Below the pieces are notes generated by a model. That model was given only the letters and a program-made list of their open reading frames with translations, searched no databases and was not told the origin of the DNA. 43,840 bases of DNA from an uncultured Bacteroidota bacterium (GTDB lineage: Bacteria > Bacteroidota > Bacteroidia > NS11-12g > UBA9320): the NCBI GenBank assembly GCA_913054375.1, contig CAJXIQ010000003.1, positions 1 through 43,840 of the forward strand, read 5' to 3'. This document shows positions 18,460-26,539 of this stretch, piece by piece (the stretch's first letter is position 1; every line of letters starts with the position of its first letter). A program made the translations under genes and the position numbers.

Positions 18460-19305
18460 CTATTTCCTAATCTCCACTTGATGTGGGTATGGAATCTCGA
18501 TATTATTCTCATCTAGTGCTTTTTTGATAGCCTCATTTGCAGCAAAATAGACGTTCCAATATTCGGCAGATTTCGCATACGGTCTTACCGTTAAATCGAC
18601 TGAGCTATCTCCAAAGCCCAAGATACCGACAAAAGGAGCCGGGCTCTCTAATACGTTGGGCACATTTTTCATCGCTTCTAACAGCACTTTCTTGGCCTTT
18701 TCTATATCTTCACCGTAACCAACACCCACAGTTAAATCAACCCGTCTATTATTCTCCTTGGTATAATTGAGCACTTTATTATTGGCCACCTGCCCATTTG
18801 GCAAAATCGCTGTATTATCTGCGGGTGTAGCTAGTATCGTATTCAAAACAGTGATGCTTTGCACTACACCCAAAACGCCGTCACTTTCTATGAGATCACC
18901 GACTTTGAACGGTTTGAACAGGAGAATCAGCACTCCACCTGCAAAATTGGCAAGGCTACCTTGCAATGCAAGACCTACGGCCAAGGAAGCAGCACCCAGC
19001 ACCGCAACAAAACTGGTAGTTTCTATGCCCACCATAGAGGCTACGCTCACCAATAAGAGGACTTTAAGTGTTGCATTTGTCATACTGCTCAAAAAGGGCA
19101 CAAGAGAGATGTCAACTGTTTTATTCGTAAGTAGTTTATTCAACCAACGATTTATACGACCAATAAGCCACCAGCCTACAAGTAACGTAATAACCGCTGC
19201 AGCTACCTTAGGCAGATAGGTTTCTACTATGTCACTGAGGTAAGCCATCCAAAAGCTCATTTTCTGTTCTAACATTAACTCGGATACTTTATTTTCTGCC
19301 GCCAT
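18460..19305 (-). CDS. MscS-type small-conductance mechanosensitive channel
   Basis: Inner-membrane channel opened by membrane tension to release solutes in hypoosmotic shock. Three membrane helices lie in the first ~130 residues; the pore helix region reads AAVGLALQG-like (SLAVGLALQGSLANFAGG), followed by PFKVGDLIE and the beta domain with ITVLNTILATPDN-like sequence. The length (281 aa) matches E. coli MscS. The ORF track begins at a TTG four codons upstream; I prefer the ATG at 19305. It is monocistronic and divergent from pheT. Confidence 0.92.
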   Translation of the reverse strand: MAAENKVSELMLEQKMSFWMAYLSDIVETYLPKVAAAVITLLVGWWLIGRINRWLNKLLTNKTVDISLVPFLSSMTNATLKVLLLVSVASMVGIETTSFVAVLGAASLAVGLALQGSLANFAGGVLILLFKPFKVGDLIESDGVLGVVQSITVLNTILATPADNTAILPNGQVANNKVLNYTKENNRRVDLTVGVGYGEDIEKAKKVLLEAMKNVPNVLESPAPFVGILGFGDSSVDLTVRPYAKSAEYWNVYFAANEAIKKALDENNIEIPYPHQVEIRK

Positions 19306-19375
19306 AATAAAGGGCAATATATAACATAAATAGATAAAAAGGTTGTTCTAAATATCGAGTTTACAATAAGGGAAT

Positions 19376-19383
19376 TATCTTCG
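19376..19383 (+). promoter_or_regulatory. pheT operon promoter, -7 box TATCTTCG
   Basis: TATCTTCG matches TAnnTTTG at all but one fixed position. It ends 16 nt before the pheT ATG. Confidence 0.45.
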
Positions 19384-19399
19384 CCCCACAGCTCATATC

Positions 19400-21742
19400 A
19401 TGAAGATATCATACAACTGGTTAAAACGATTCATCAACCTAGACCTACCTCTGGAAGAAATTTGCGAGAAGCTCACTATGAGCGGATTAGAAGTTGAACA
19501 CATTGTAAAAACTGAATCTATAAAAGGTGGACTCCGAAACTTAGTAGTAGGACATGTACTTACCAAGGACAAACATCCTGATGCGGATAAACTAAATAAG
19601 ACGACCGTAGACATCGGAAATGGCGCAATACTAAATATTGTATGCGGAGCCCCAAATATAGCGGCTGGTCAAAAAGTAATAGTTGCTCCCGTAGGAACTA
19701 CGATACATACTGAAGAGGGAAGCTTTGATATAAAAAAAGCCAAAATAAGAGGCGAAGCATCTGAAGGTATGATTTGCGGAGCAGATGAGGTTGGACTCGG
19801 ATTAGACAAGTCTGGTATAATGGTGCTAGAAGAAAGTCTACTTCCAGGCACTCCACTAACAGATGTATTCACGGTTGAAACAGACCATCAATTGGAAATA
19901 GCGATAATACCCAATAGAGGAGATGCTATTTCACACATGGGTGTAGCGCGTGAGCTACAAGCTCTAACGGGCAACAAATACAAGAAACCAAGCATAGAGA
20001 ATTTAGATGCTCGCGGACAAATGCGCGTAGATATTAGCATAGACAATAGTGAAGCGTGTCCACGATATAGTGGCATTACGCTCAAGGGCGTCACTGTGAA
20101 AGAGTCACCAGACTGGTTGCAAAAACGTCTGAAGTCTATTGACTTGAAACCTATTAACAACGTTGTAGATTTTACTAATTTCATACAACATGAGATAGGT
20201 CAACCGATGCACGCCTTTGACTACGATAAGCTTGCTGGCAAAAAAATAGTGGCACGTTATGCTACAGCAGGGGAAAAGCTAACTACACTAGACGATGTAA
20301 ATCGTGAATTGGGCCCTCACCATCTAGTTATTGCTGACGAAAACAAACCAATAGCACTAGCTGGTGTACTCGGCGGTCTAGACTCCGGAGTAACAAAAGA
20401 CACGGTAAATATTTTCTTAGAAAGCGCCTATTTTGACCCTGCGGCTGTCCGCAAAACGGCAAAAAGCTTTGGACTAAACACCGACTCAAGCTACAGATTC
20501 GAACGAGGCACCGACCCAGATATGGTAAACTTTGCCCTTGTGCGCGTATCAAACCTAATTTTGGAAGAAGCAGGTGGCGAGATCGCTTCTGAAGTGGTAG
20601 ACATATACCCAGAGGCTATAGAACCCTTGCAGATAGAAATAAAATTAGAAGACTTTAATAAGTTCATAGGGCATCCCATACCCGAGGAAACCGCAACCGC
20701 CATACTTCAAAGCCTTGAGATTAAAATCTTGAGAAATAACAACGGTAACCTCTTCCTAGAAGTACCTCGCTATAGGCCAGACGTACAACGACCAGTAGAT
20801 ATATATGAAGAAATCCTACGGATATATGGATTTGATAATATTCCTATTCCGCAAAAAGTAAACTACGTACCATCCGTAATAAATAAGAATGCCCCCAATA
20901 AACTAAAAACCAAAATCAGTAACTACTTAACAGATATTGGGTTCAATGAAATAATGAACAACTCCCTTGTAGCTAGCCAGCTATACAGCGAAAAGGAACT
21001 AAAAGAGGCTGTTTATATGCTCAATCCACTGAGTCAAGATATGAATGTGATGCGTATGGAGTTGGTCAATTCTGCACTCTCCTCAGTTGCATATAACATC
21101 AATCGTAAAAATGCCGACCTTAAATTTTTTGAGTTTGGTAAAGTATATTTCAAACAAGAAAAAACCTTTGTAGAACGCGAATTTCTACAACTCACTTTTA
21201 GTGGTAACAGACATCCGGAACACTGGAGCACTACGGCAGCAATAGCGACTACAGACCAACTAACCGCTGTAGCTCTAAACCTTCTAAAAAAGCTCAACAT
21301 AGCTCCGAAGCATCTTGACAAACTACTCACGAAGCATACAGTAGATAAAGTACAGATGAAGAAGCACGGTTTGAAACAAGATGTGATTACGTTAAGTTTG
21401 GACTGGGACGAGTGCCTGCGCCTATCCAATGAGAAAATTACGTTGAAAGACATACCTGTTTTTCCAATAGTACGCAGAGATCTGTCGCTCGTGTTGGATA
21501 AAAGTGTAGCGTTCAAAGAAGTGCAAAAAATTGCGAATCAAACACTTCAACAAACGCTTACAGACACCCTACTCTTTGATGTTTACGAGGGAAAACCATT
21601 AAAGAACGATCAAAAGTCTTTTGCTGTAGCCTTCTTCTTATACAATCCTAAAAAGACTATGGAAGACTCAGAAATAGATGCATTAATGGCCAAATTAATT
21701 ACTAACTTTGAATCCAACCTTAGTGCAGTTATTCGAAAATAA
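19400..21742 (+). CDS. pheT: Phenylalanyl-tRNA synthetase beta subunit
   Basis: Beta chain of the alpha2-beta2 PheRS that charges tRNA-Phe. At 780 aa it is of normal length. It starts MKISYNWLKRFI, the standard PheT N-terminus, with a tRNA-binding (EMAP-like) domain near 40-150 (CGAPNI), a B3/B4 editing domain, B5 domain, catalytic-like core and a C-terminal ferredoxin-fold anticodon-binding domain (PIVRRDLSLVLDKS). pheS is not adjacent. Its TAA overlaps the ATG of the next gene by one base. Confidence 0.96.
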   Translation: MKISYNWLKRFINLDLPLEEICEKLTMSGLEVEHIVKTESIKGGLRNLVVGHVLTKDKHPDADKLNKTTVDIGNGAILNIVCGAPNIAAGQKVIVAPVGTTIHTEEGSFDIKKAKIRGEASEGMICGADEVGLGLDKSGIMVLEESLLPGTPLTDVFTVETDHQLEIAIIPNRGDAISHMGVARELQALTGNKYKKPSIENLDARGQMRVDISIDNSEACPRYSGITLKGVTVKESPDWLQKRLKSIDLKPINNVVDFTNFIQHEIGQPMHAFDYDKLAGKKIVARYATAGEKLTTLDDVNRELGPHHLVIADENKPIALAGVLGGLDSGVTKDTVNIFLESAYFDPAAVRKTAKSFGLNTDSSYRFERGTDPDMVNFALVRVSNLILEEAGGEIASEVVDIYPEAIEPLQIEIKLEDFNKFIGHPIPEETATAILQSLEIKILRNNNGNLFLEVPRYRPDVQRPVDIYEEILRIYGFDNIPIPQKVNYVPSVINKNAPNKLKTKISNYLTDIGFNEIMNNSLVASQLYSEKELKEAVYMLNPLSQDMNVMRMELVNSALSSVAYNINRKNADLKFFEFGKVYFKQEKTFVEREFLQLTFSGNRHPEHWSTTAAIATTDQLTAVALNLLKKLNIAPKHLDKLLTKHTVDKVQMKKHGLKQDVITLSLDWDECLRLSNEKITLKDIPVFPIVRRDLSLVLDKSVAFKEVQKIANQTLQQTLTDTLLFDVYEGKPLKNDQKSFAVAFFLYNPKKTMEDSEIDALMAKLITNFESNLSAVIRK

Positions 21743-22026
21743 TGGAATTATTCGCTCGTTTAGAAAATATAGAATTTCATATTAACCAACTAAAGCAGAA
21801 ATGCAATGTGTTGCAAACTGAAAATGAGCAACTGCGCGCAGAGAAGCGGGAGCTAGAGCGCCAAATATATAAGACAACCCAAGAGCTGCAGGGATTAGAA
21901 GAAACAAATAAAATCACTAAACTTGCAGAGGACACCCGTTCATTTTCTGATAATACTGCGCTAAAAACGCAAATAGACCAGATTATCAGGGAGATAGACC
22001 AGTGTTTGAATTTAGTTAAACAATAA
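21742..22026 (+). CDS. Small coiled-coil protein between pheT and zapA, possibly ZapB-like
   Basis: A 94-aa hydrophilic protein, almost wholly predicted coiled coil at about residues 5-60 (QLKQKCNVLQTENEQLRAEK), without membrane segments or a signal peptide. It begins within the pheT stop (TAATG) and ends 25 bp before zapA. E. coli ZapB is a short coiled-coil protein that binds ZapA, so the size, structure and neighbour suggest a partner of ZapA. That function is inferred from context only. Confidence 0.65.
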   Translation: MELFARLENIEFHINQLKQKCNVLQTENEQLRAEKRELERQIYKTTQELQGLEETNKITKLAEDTRSFSDNTALKTQIDQIIREIDQCLNLVKQ

Positions 22027-22051
22027 TAAAAGATAGACCAAACAGGCGACA

Positions 22052-22333
22052 ATGTCTGAACAAGAAATATCCATAAAAGTCAATATTTGCGACCGGTTTT
22101 ACCCGCTACGAATAAAAACCTCTGAAGAGGAAAACGTACGTTTAGCAGCCAAGACCATCAATGATAGAGCACAGTTTTATATCGAAAATTTTTCGGTACA
22201 AGATAAACAAGACGCTCTCTCTATGGTAGCATTAGAATTTGCATCAGAAGATAACAACACACTTTCTGGAGGCATAGACTTAGAACATATAAATACCAAA
22301 CTGAAAGGATTAGAGCAAATGCTCGATATTTAA
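22052..22333 (+). CDS. zapA: ZapA, FtsZ-ring-associated protein
   Basis: A 93-aa cytoplasmic protein that bundles FtsZ filaments at midcell. The N-terminal part (SIKVNICDRFYPLRIKTSEEE) and the following helix (NVRLAAKTINDRA) match the ZapA family, with a C-terminal coiled coil. It lies in the pheT operon between a coiled-coil gene and rny, an arrangement I know from other Bacteroidota. No 6S-like RNA is evident in the 97-bp gap to rny. Confidence 0.88.
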   Translation: MSEQEISIKVNICDRFYPLRIKTSEEENVRLAAKTINDRAQFYIENFSVQDKQDALSMVALEFASEDNNTLSGGIDLEHINTKLKGLEQMLDI

Positions 22334-22430
22334 TTTTAGATCAGCGTATCGATAGGAAGTTTCTTTTTCACATACCGTCTTTTTGTACTATCCGAACGTA
22401 AATCAAAAATAACGACAAACAAAAAGAACA

Positions 22431-24005
22431 ATGATTGAAGCAATTATAGCAGTAGTAGCCGTCGCCCTAGGGAGTGGAGTAGCATGGGTTATTGCATCCA
22501 AAAATAACAGCACAAAAGCAGTAGAAATAGAGGCAAAAGCCGAATCTATACTAGCCAAAGCACAAGCCAACGCCGATTCTGTAAAGTCAAAAGCGGATGC
22601 ATACAAACGTGAGCGCGAACTAGAAGCAAAAGAAAAGTTTCATAAACTCAAAAATGAACACCGTGAATCAACCAGAGATAAAGATAAGGAGCTAGACAAC
22701 AGGTTTAACGATATCAAAAGAAAAGAGCAAAGTCTTGATTCTAAGATACAGCACAACACGCAAAAAGAAAAAGAGCTGGATGAGGTAAAGAAAAACCTGG
22801 CGAACCAAGTAGATATAGTAAAGCAGAAACAAGAAGAGTTAAAAGAGCAGATAGGTGCACAGATATCGCAACTAGAGAAAATATCAGGACTATCGAAAGA
22901 TGATGCCAAAGCTCAAATGATAGATGCCGTAGCTAAAGATGCTCGTACAGAGGCATTAGCCCAGCAAAAATTGATTATCGAAGAAGCCAAACTATCTGCT
23001 AATAAAGATGCAAAGCGTATGATCTTACAGACCATACAACGTACTGCCGCAGAGCAAGCCATAGAAAATTCTGTCACCGTGTTCAATATAGACAATGACG
23101 ATATAAAAGGACGAATCATTGGTAGAGAAGGCCGGAACATCAGAGCACTAGAAGCAGCTACTGGTATTGAAATAATTGTAGATGACACGCCTGAGGCTAT
23201 TATTCTATCCGGTTTTGATCCAGTACGCAGAGAGATAGCAAGACTATCGCTGCACAGACTGGTAGCAGATGGGAGAATACATCCTGCACGTATAGAGGAA
23301 GTAGTAGAGAAAACAAAAAAAGACGTAGAGCAAGAGATAAACGAATACGGTGAGAAAACGGTAATAGATCTTGGTGTTAACGGGCTTCACCCTGAGCTAA
23401 TTCGTATGGTAGGTAGAATGCGTTTCCGTTCTTCTTATGGCCAGAATCTTCTGAAACACAGTAGAGAGGTTGCCAATCTTTGTGCTACTATGGCAGCCGA
23501 ATTTGGACTGGATGCTAAGCGAGCCAAAAGAGCTGGACTACTGCACGATATAGGTAAAGTGCCTGATAGCGATAGCGAAATGCCTCACGCACTTTTGGGC
23601 ATGAAACTTTGTGAAAAATTTGGCGAGCATCCTGAGGTATGTAATGCAGTAGGAGCTCACCACGACGAGATAGAAATGACAAATCTCTACTCTCCTATTG
23701 TTCAGGCGTGTGATGCGATAAGCGGATCTAGACCGGGTGCACGTAGAGAAGATAGTGAGAATTACATCAAGCGACTACAAGATCTTGAGAAACTAGCTCT
23801 TGGATTTGAAGGTGTAGAGAAATCATTTGCCATACAAGCAGGTAGAGAACTACGGGTGATAGTAGATAGTGATTCACTAGACGATAAACAAGCAGACTTA
23901 CTATCGTTCGATATATCACAGAAAATCATGAAGGAAATGATCTACCCAGGTCAGATCAAGATAACTGTAATACGCGAGCGTAGAGCGGTAAATTTTGCGA
24001 AGTAA
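22431..24005 (+). CDS. rny: Ribonuclease Y
   Basis: Membrane-anchored endoribonuclease that initiates mRNA decay. The 524-aa protein has an N-terminal membrane anchor (about residues 2-20), a long charged coiled coil (about 30-170), a KH domain ([19 protein letters not shown] near 220-238) and an HD domain with the metal-binding [13 protein letters not shown] near 380. All expected domains are intact. It is the last gene of the pheT group and is followed by an intrinsic terminator. Confidence 0.95.
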   Translation: MIEAIIAVVAVALGSGVAWVIASKNNSTKAVEIEAKAESILAKAQANADSVKSKADAYKRERELEAKEKFHKLKNEHRESTRDKDKELDNRFNDIKRKEQSLDSKIQHNTQKEKELDEVKKNLANQVDIVKQKQEELKEQIGAQISQLEKISGLSKDDAKAQMIDAVAKDARTEALAQQKLIIEEAKLSANKDAKRMILQTIQRTAAEQAIENSVTVFNIDNDDIKGRIIGREGRNIRALEAATGIEIIVDDTPEAIILSGFDPVRREIARLSLHRLVADGRIHPARIEEVVEKTKKDVEQEINEYGEKTVIDLGVNGLHPELIRMVGRMRFRSSYGQNLLKHSREVANLCATMAAEFGLDAKRAKRAGLLHDIGKVPDSDSEMPHALLGMKLCEKFGEHPEVCNAVGAHHDEIEMTNLYSPIVQACDAISGSRPGARREDSENYIKRLQDLEKLALGFEGVEKSFAIQAGRELRVIVDSDSLDDKQADLLSFDISQKIMKEMIYPGQIKITVIRERRAVNFAK

Positions 24006-24019
24006 AGTTGAGTAATCTG

Positions 24020-24043
24020 CAACTAGTCGAGCCTAACTAGTTG
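24020..24043. repeat. Inverted repeat between rny and the rny terminator
   Basis: CAACTAGT / ACTAGTTG form a perfect 8-bp stem with an 8-nt loop, 15 bp after the rny stop. There is no T run after it. It may stabilise the rny mRNA 3' end or be incidental. Confidence 0.45.
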
Positions 24044-24057
24044 TCAGCATATACAGA

Positions 24058-24087
24058 ATGGAGTTGCGAGAGTAGCTCCATTTTTTT
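24058..24087 (+). terminator. rny intrinsic terminator
   Basis: Stem ATGGAGTTGC / GTAGCTCCAT (10 pairs, two of them G-U) closed by a GAGA tetraloop and followed by TTTTTTT. It again has the GAGA loop seen at 10441 and 11758. Confidence 0.88.
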
Positions 24088-24113
24088 GTGATTCATATTC
24101 CTCCACATTCTTT

Positions 24114-24121
24114 TATCTTTG
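24114..24121 (+). promoter_or_regulatory. -7 box TATCTTTG directly before the FGase-like gene
   Basis: TATCTTTG is a perfect TAnnTTTG match, ending 4 nt before the TTG start codon at 24126. The layout predicts a leaderless transcript for the FGase-hutI pair. Confidence 0.6.
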
Positions 24122-24125
24122 ATAC

Positions 24126-25301
24126 TTGAATATTATTAAATCACTTATTCTGTCGCTATTTTCATCAATTGTACTCCTCGGGCAAGCACAAACATTCACC
24201 TCAGGAAACACGTACGTAGATAGCAACAGCTATATTGAGTACTTCGTTGGTAATTTACCCCTAATACTCTCATCTCCACACGGCGGATACCTAGAACCAG
24301 ACTCCATTCCTCGTAGAGATTGCGATGGATGTGTATATCAGCGAGACTCCTACACACAAGAACTTACCCGAGGCATAAAAGACGCTATCGTATCCAAGAC
24401 GGGTTGCTACCCTCATATGGTTATAAACCTGCTGCACCGCAACAGACTAGATGCCAATAGAGACATCATAGAGGCGGCAGATAGTAATACGACCGTAGAA
24501 AAATCTTGGGAGTACTTCCATAGAATGACAGACACTGCCAAAGCTATAGCCACGAGACAATATGAAAAAGGACTGTATATAGATATGCACGCTCATGCCC
24601 ATAGCATACAACGACTAGAAATAGGACATGCCGTATGGAAAAGTGACCTTCAACAATCTGATAATCATTTGAATAGTCAGATAGTTTTGGAGAAAAGCAC
24701 GATAAAGAACTTGGCCAACGATAATATCAATAATCTAAGTCATGCACAACTATTACGTGGCGAATATTCACTGGGCACAATGATGCACGAGTCTGGTTTC
24801 CCGTCTGTACCAAGCAGTACAGATAGTTTTCCGTTAGATACTCAGTTGTTTTTCACAGGAGGCTACGATGTAAAACGGCACGGATCTAGAAACGGCGGTA
24901 CGATAGACGCTATACAGATAGAATGCAATCAGAGTTGGAGATTCACCTCTGCAGGTAGAGAGGCCTTTATAGACAGTGCTAGTAATACACTTATTGAATT
25001 CGTAAAGACACACTACTTTTCAGATTTCAAAGCGAACTACTGTGAAAAGCTACTGAGTACATCCAATACAAACCAAGAGAGTTATAGTATGTATCCCAAT
25101 CCAGCTCGCAACACATTATACATTAACTGCAGACTACGAAATGCGTCTATTGCCATATACAAGAACCCAGGAATACTGGTTTTTGAAGGCAAACTAGTCA
25201 ATGAGCAAATAGATATAAGCAAATTTCCTTCTGGCATTTATTACGTCAGAATAAGCAACGCACACAAATCGCTATCGCCTAAAGCATTTGTAAAGCAGTA
25301 A
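24126..25301 (+). CDS. Secreted N-formylglutamate amidohydrolase-like protein with T9SS sorting domain
   Basis: Hydrolase of the FGase/HutG fold. A signal peptide (about residues 1-21, ending GQAQ) is followed by metal-site motifs of the family: SSPHGG at 49-54, RDSYTQEL near 73-80, LHRNRLDANR near 103-112 and DMHAHAH at 153-159. The C-terminal ~75 residues form a type A T9SS sorting domain (MYPNPARNTLYI ... FPSGIYYVRIS). Secretion through the outer membrane by the type IX system is inferred. The start is TTG. hutI follows 20 bp downstream, which suggests a link to histidine breakdown, but an extracellular substrate other than N-formylglutamate is quite possible. Confidence 0.8.
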   Translation: MNIIKSLILSLFSSIVLLGQAQTFTSGNTYVDSNSYIEYFVGNLPLILSSPHGGYLEPDSIPRRDCDGCVYQRDSYTQELTRGIKDAIVSKTGCYPHMVINLLHRNRLDANRDIIEAADSNTTVEKSWEYFHRMTDTAKAIATRQYEKGLYIDMHAHAHSIQRLEIGHAVWKSDLQQSDNHLNSQIVLEKSTIKNLANDNINNLSHAQLLRGEYSLGTMMHESGFPSVPSSTDSFPLDTQLFFTGGYDVKRHGSRNGGTIDAIQIECNQSWRFTSAGREAFIDSASNTLIEFVKTHYFSDFKANYCEKLLSTSNTNQESYSMYPNPARNTLYINCRLRNASIAIYKNPGILVFEGKLVNEQIDISKFPSGIYYVRISNAHKSLSPKAFVKQ

Positions 25302-25321
25302 TTGTAACATTGCACCAAGCC

Positions 25322-26539
25322 ATGAACATCCTTCTCAAAAACATAAAACAACTAATCGGGATTACCGATGACTCTAGCATCATAAAACGGGGTAAAGCGC
25401 AAGGCGAGGTAGGAACCATTGACAATGCCTATTTGGTGGTCAGAAATCATACGATTGAATCTTTTGGGCCAATGAGCGAATGCCCTGAGATGAACATGGA
25501 CTCGCACGATTGTGCCGGCAGACTCGTGATGCCTATGTATGTAGATAGCCATACCCATATGATTTTTGCCGAAAGCCGAAGCGGAGAGATGAGCCAACGC
25601 TTGCATGGCAAAACCTACCAAGAAATAGCTGAATCTGGAGGCGGAATACTCAATAGTGCCGCCAAACTACGCTCTTTGAGCGAGCAGCAGTTGTATGATG
25701 CCGCTCAAGAACGTATAGGAAATGCCATAAAACAAGGCACAGGGGCTATAGAGATAAAAAGTGGATATGGATTAACCATTGAGGATGAAATGAAAATGCT
25801 GCGTGTCATACGTATCTTAAAGCAGCTCTCTCCTACTCCGATAAAGGCTACTTTTTTAGGTGCTCACGCTCTACCTGAAGAATTCAAAAACAACAAAGAC
25901 GTGTATATGCACTTGGTATGTAATGAGATGCTTCCGCGTATAGCTGGCGAAGGTTTGGCAGATTACATAGACATCTTCTGTGAGACAGGTTACTTTAGCT
26001 TAGACGACCTAAAACACGTGATAGAAGCTGGAGAGAAACACGGCCTAAAAGCAAAGGTACACGTAAATCAGTTTAGCAGTTTTGGGGCAGTAAAAATGGC
26101 TTGCGAAATGGGAGCTTTATCGGTAGATCATTTAGAGGTAATGAACAATGATGATTATTCGGCATTAGCCAACTCCAATACCATAGCTACAGGATTACCG
26201 CTTTGTTCACTATTCCTAGATATACCCTATACACCGGGAAGACAGCTAATAGACAAAAATATTCCGCTAGCGATAGCCAGTGACTTCAATCCAGGATCTG
26301 CTCCTAGCAGCAATCTTAATCTTGCCTTTGGCCTAGCGTGTAGTCAAATGAAACTTACTCCAGAAGAAGCGTTCAATGCATTAACGTATAATGCTGCTTT
26401 TGCTATGGAAGTACAAGACGAAGTAGGAAGCATCCAAATTGGCAAAAAAGCAAACTTGATTATCACCAAACCAGCGAATGGTTTAGCCGATATCCCATAT
26501 TGGTTTGGGGAGAGTATGATCGGGAGTGTACTAATTTAA
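25322..26539 (+). CDS. hutI: Imidazolonepropionase
   Basis: Third enzyme of histidine degradation; opens 4-imidazolone-5-propionate to N-formimino-L-glutamate. An amidohydrolase-superfamily barrel: the metal motif DSHTHMIFAESRSGE, the family-specific TGAIEIKSGYGL, GAHALPEEF, HVNQF and the late aspartate region ASDFNPGSAP are all present. The ORF track begins with a TTG four codons upstream; I prefer the ATG at 25322, giving 405 aa. The stop shares the TTAA tetranucleotide with the purF stop on the other strand. The other hut genes (hutH, hutU) are not in the window. Confidence 0.95.
   Translation: MNILLKNIKQLIGITDDSSIIKRGKAQGEVGTIDNAYLVVRNHTIESFGPMSECPEMNMDSHDCAGRLVMPMYVDSHTHMIFAESRSGEMSQRLHGKTYQEIAESGGGILNSAAKLRSLSEQQLYDAAQERIGNAIKQGTGAIEIKSGYGLTIEDEMKMLRVIRILKQLSPTPIKATFLGAHALPEEFKNNKDVYMHLVCNEMLPRIAGEGLADYIDIFCETGYFSLDDLKHVIEAGEKHGLKAKVHVNQFSSFGAVKMACEMGALSVDHLEVMNNDDYSALANSNTIATGLPLCSLFLDIPYTPGRQLIDKNIPLAIASDFNPGSAPSSNLNLAFGLACSQMKLTPEEAFNALTYNAAFAMEVQDEVGSIQIGKKANLIITKPANGLADIPYWFGESMIGSVLI

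Noticed and set aside
22334-22430. 6S RNA gene downstream of zapA, as in many Proteobacteria
   Set aside because: The gap is 97 bp, too short for 6S RNA, and shows no long rod-like pairing.
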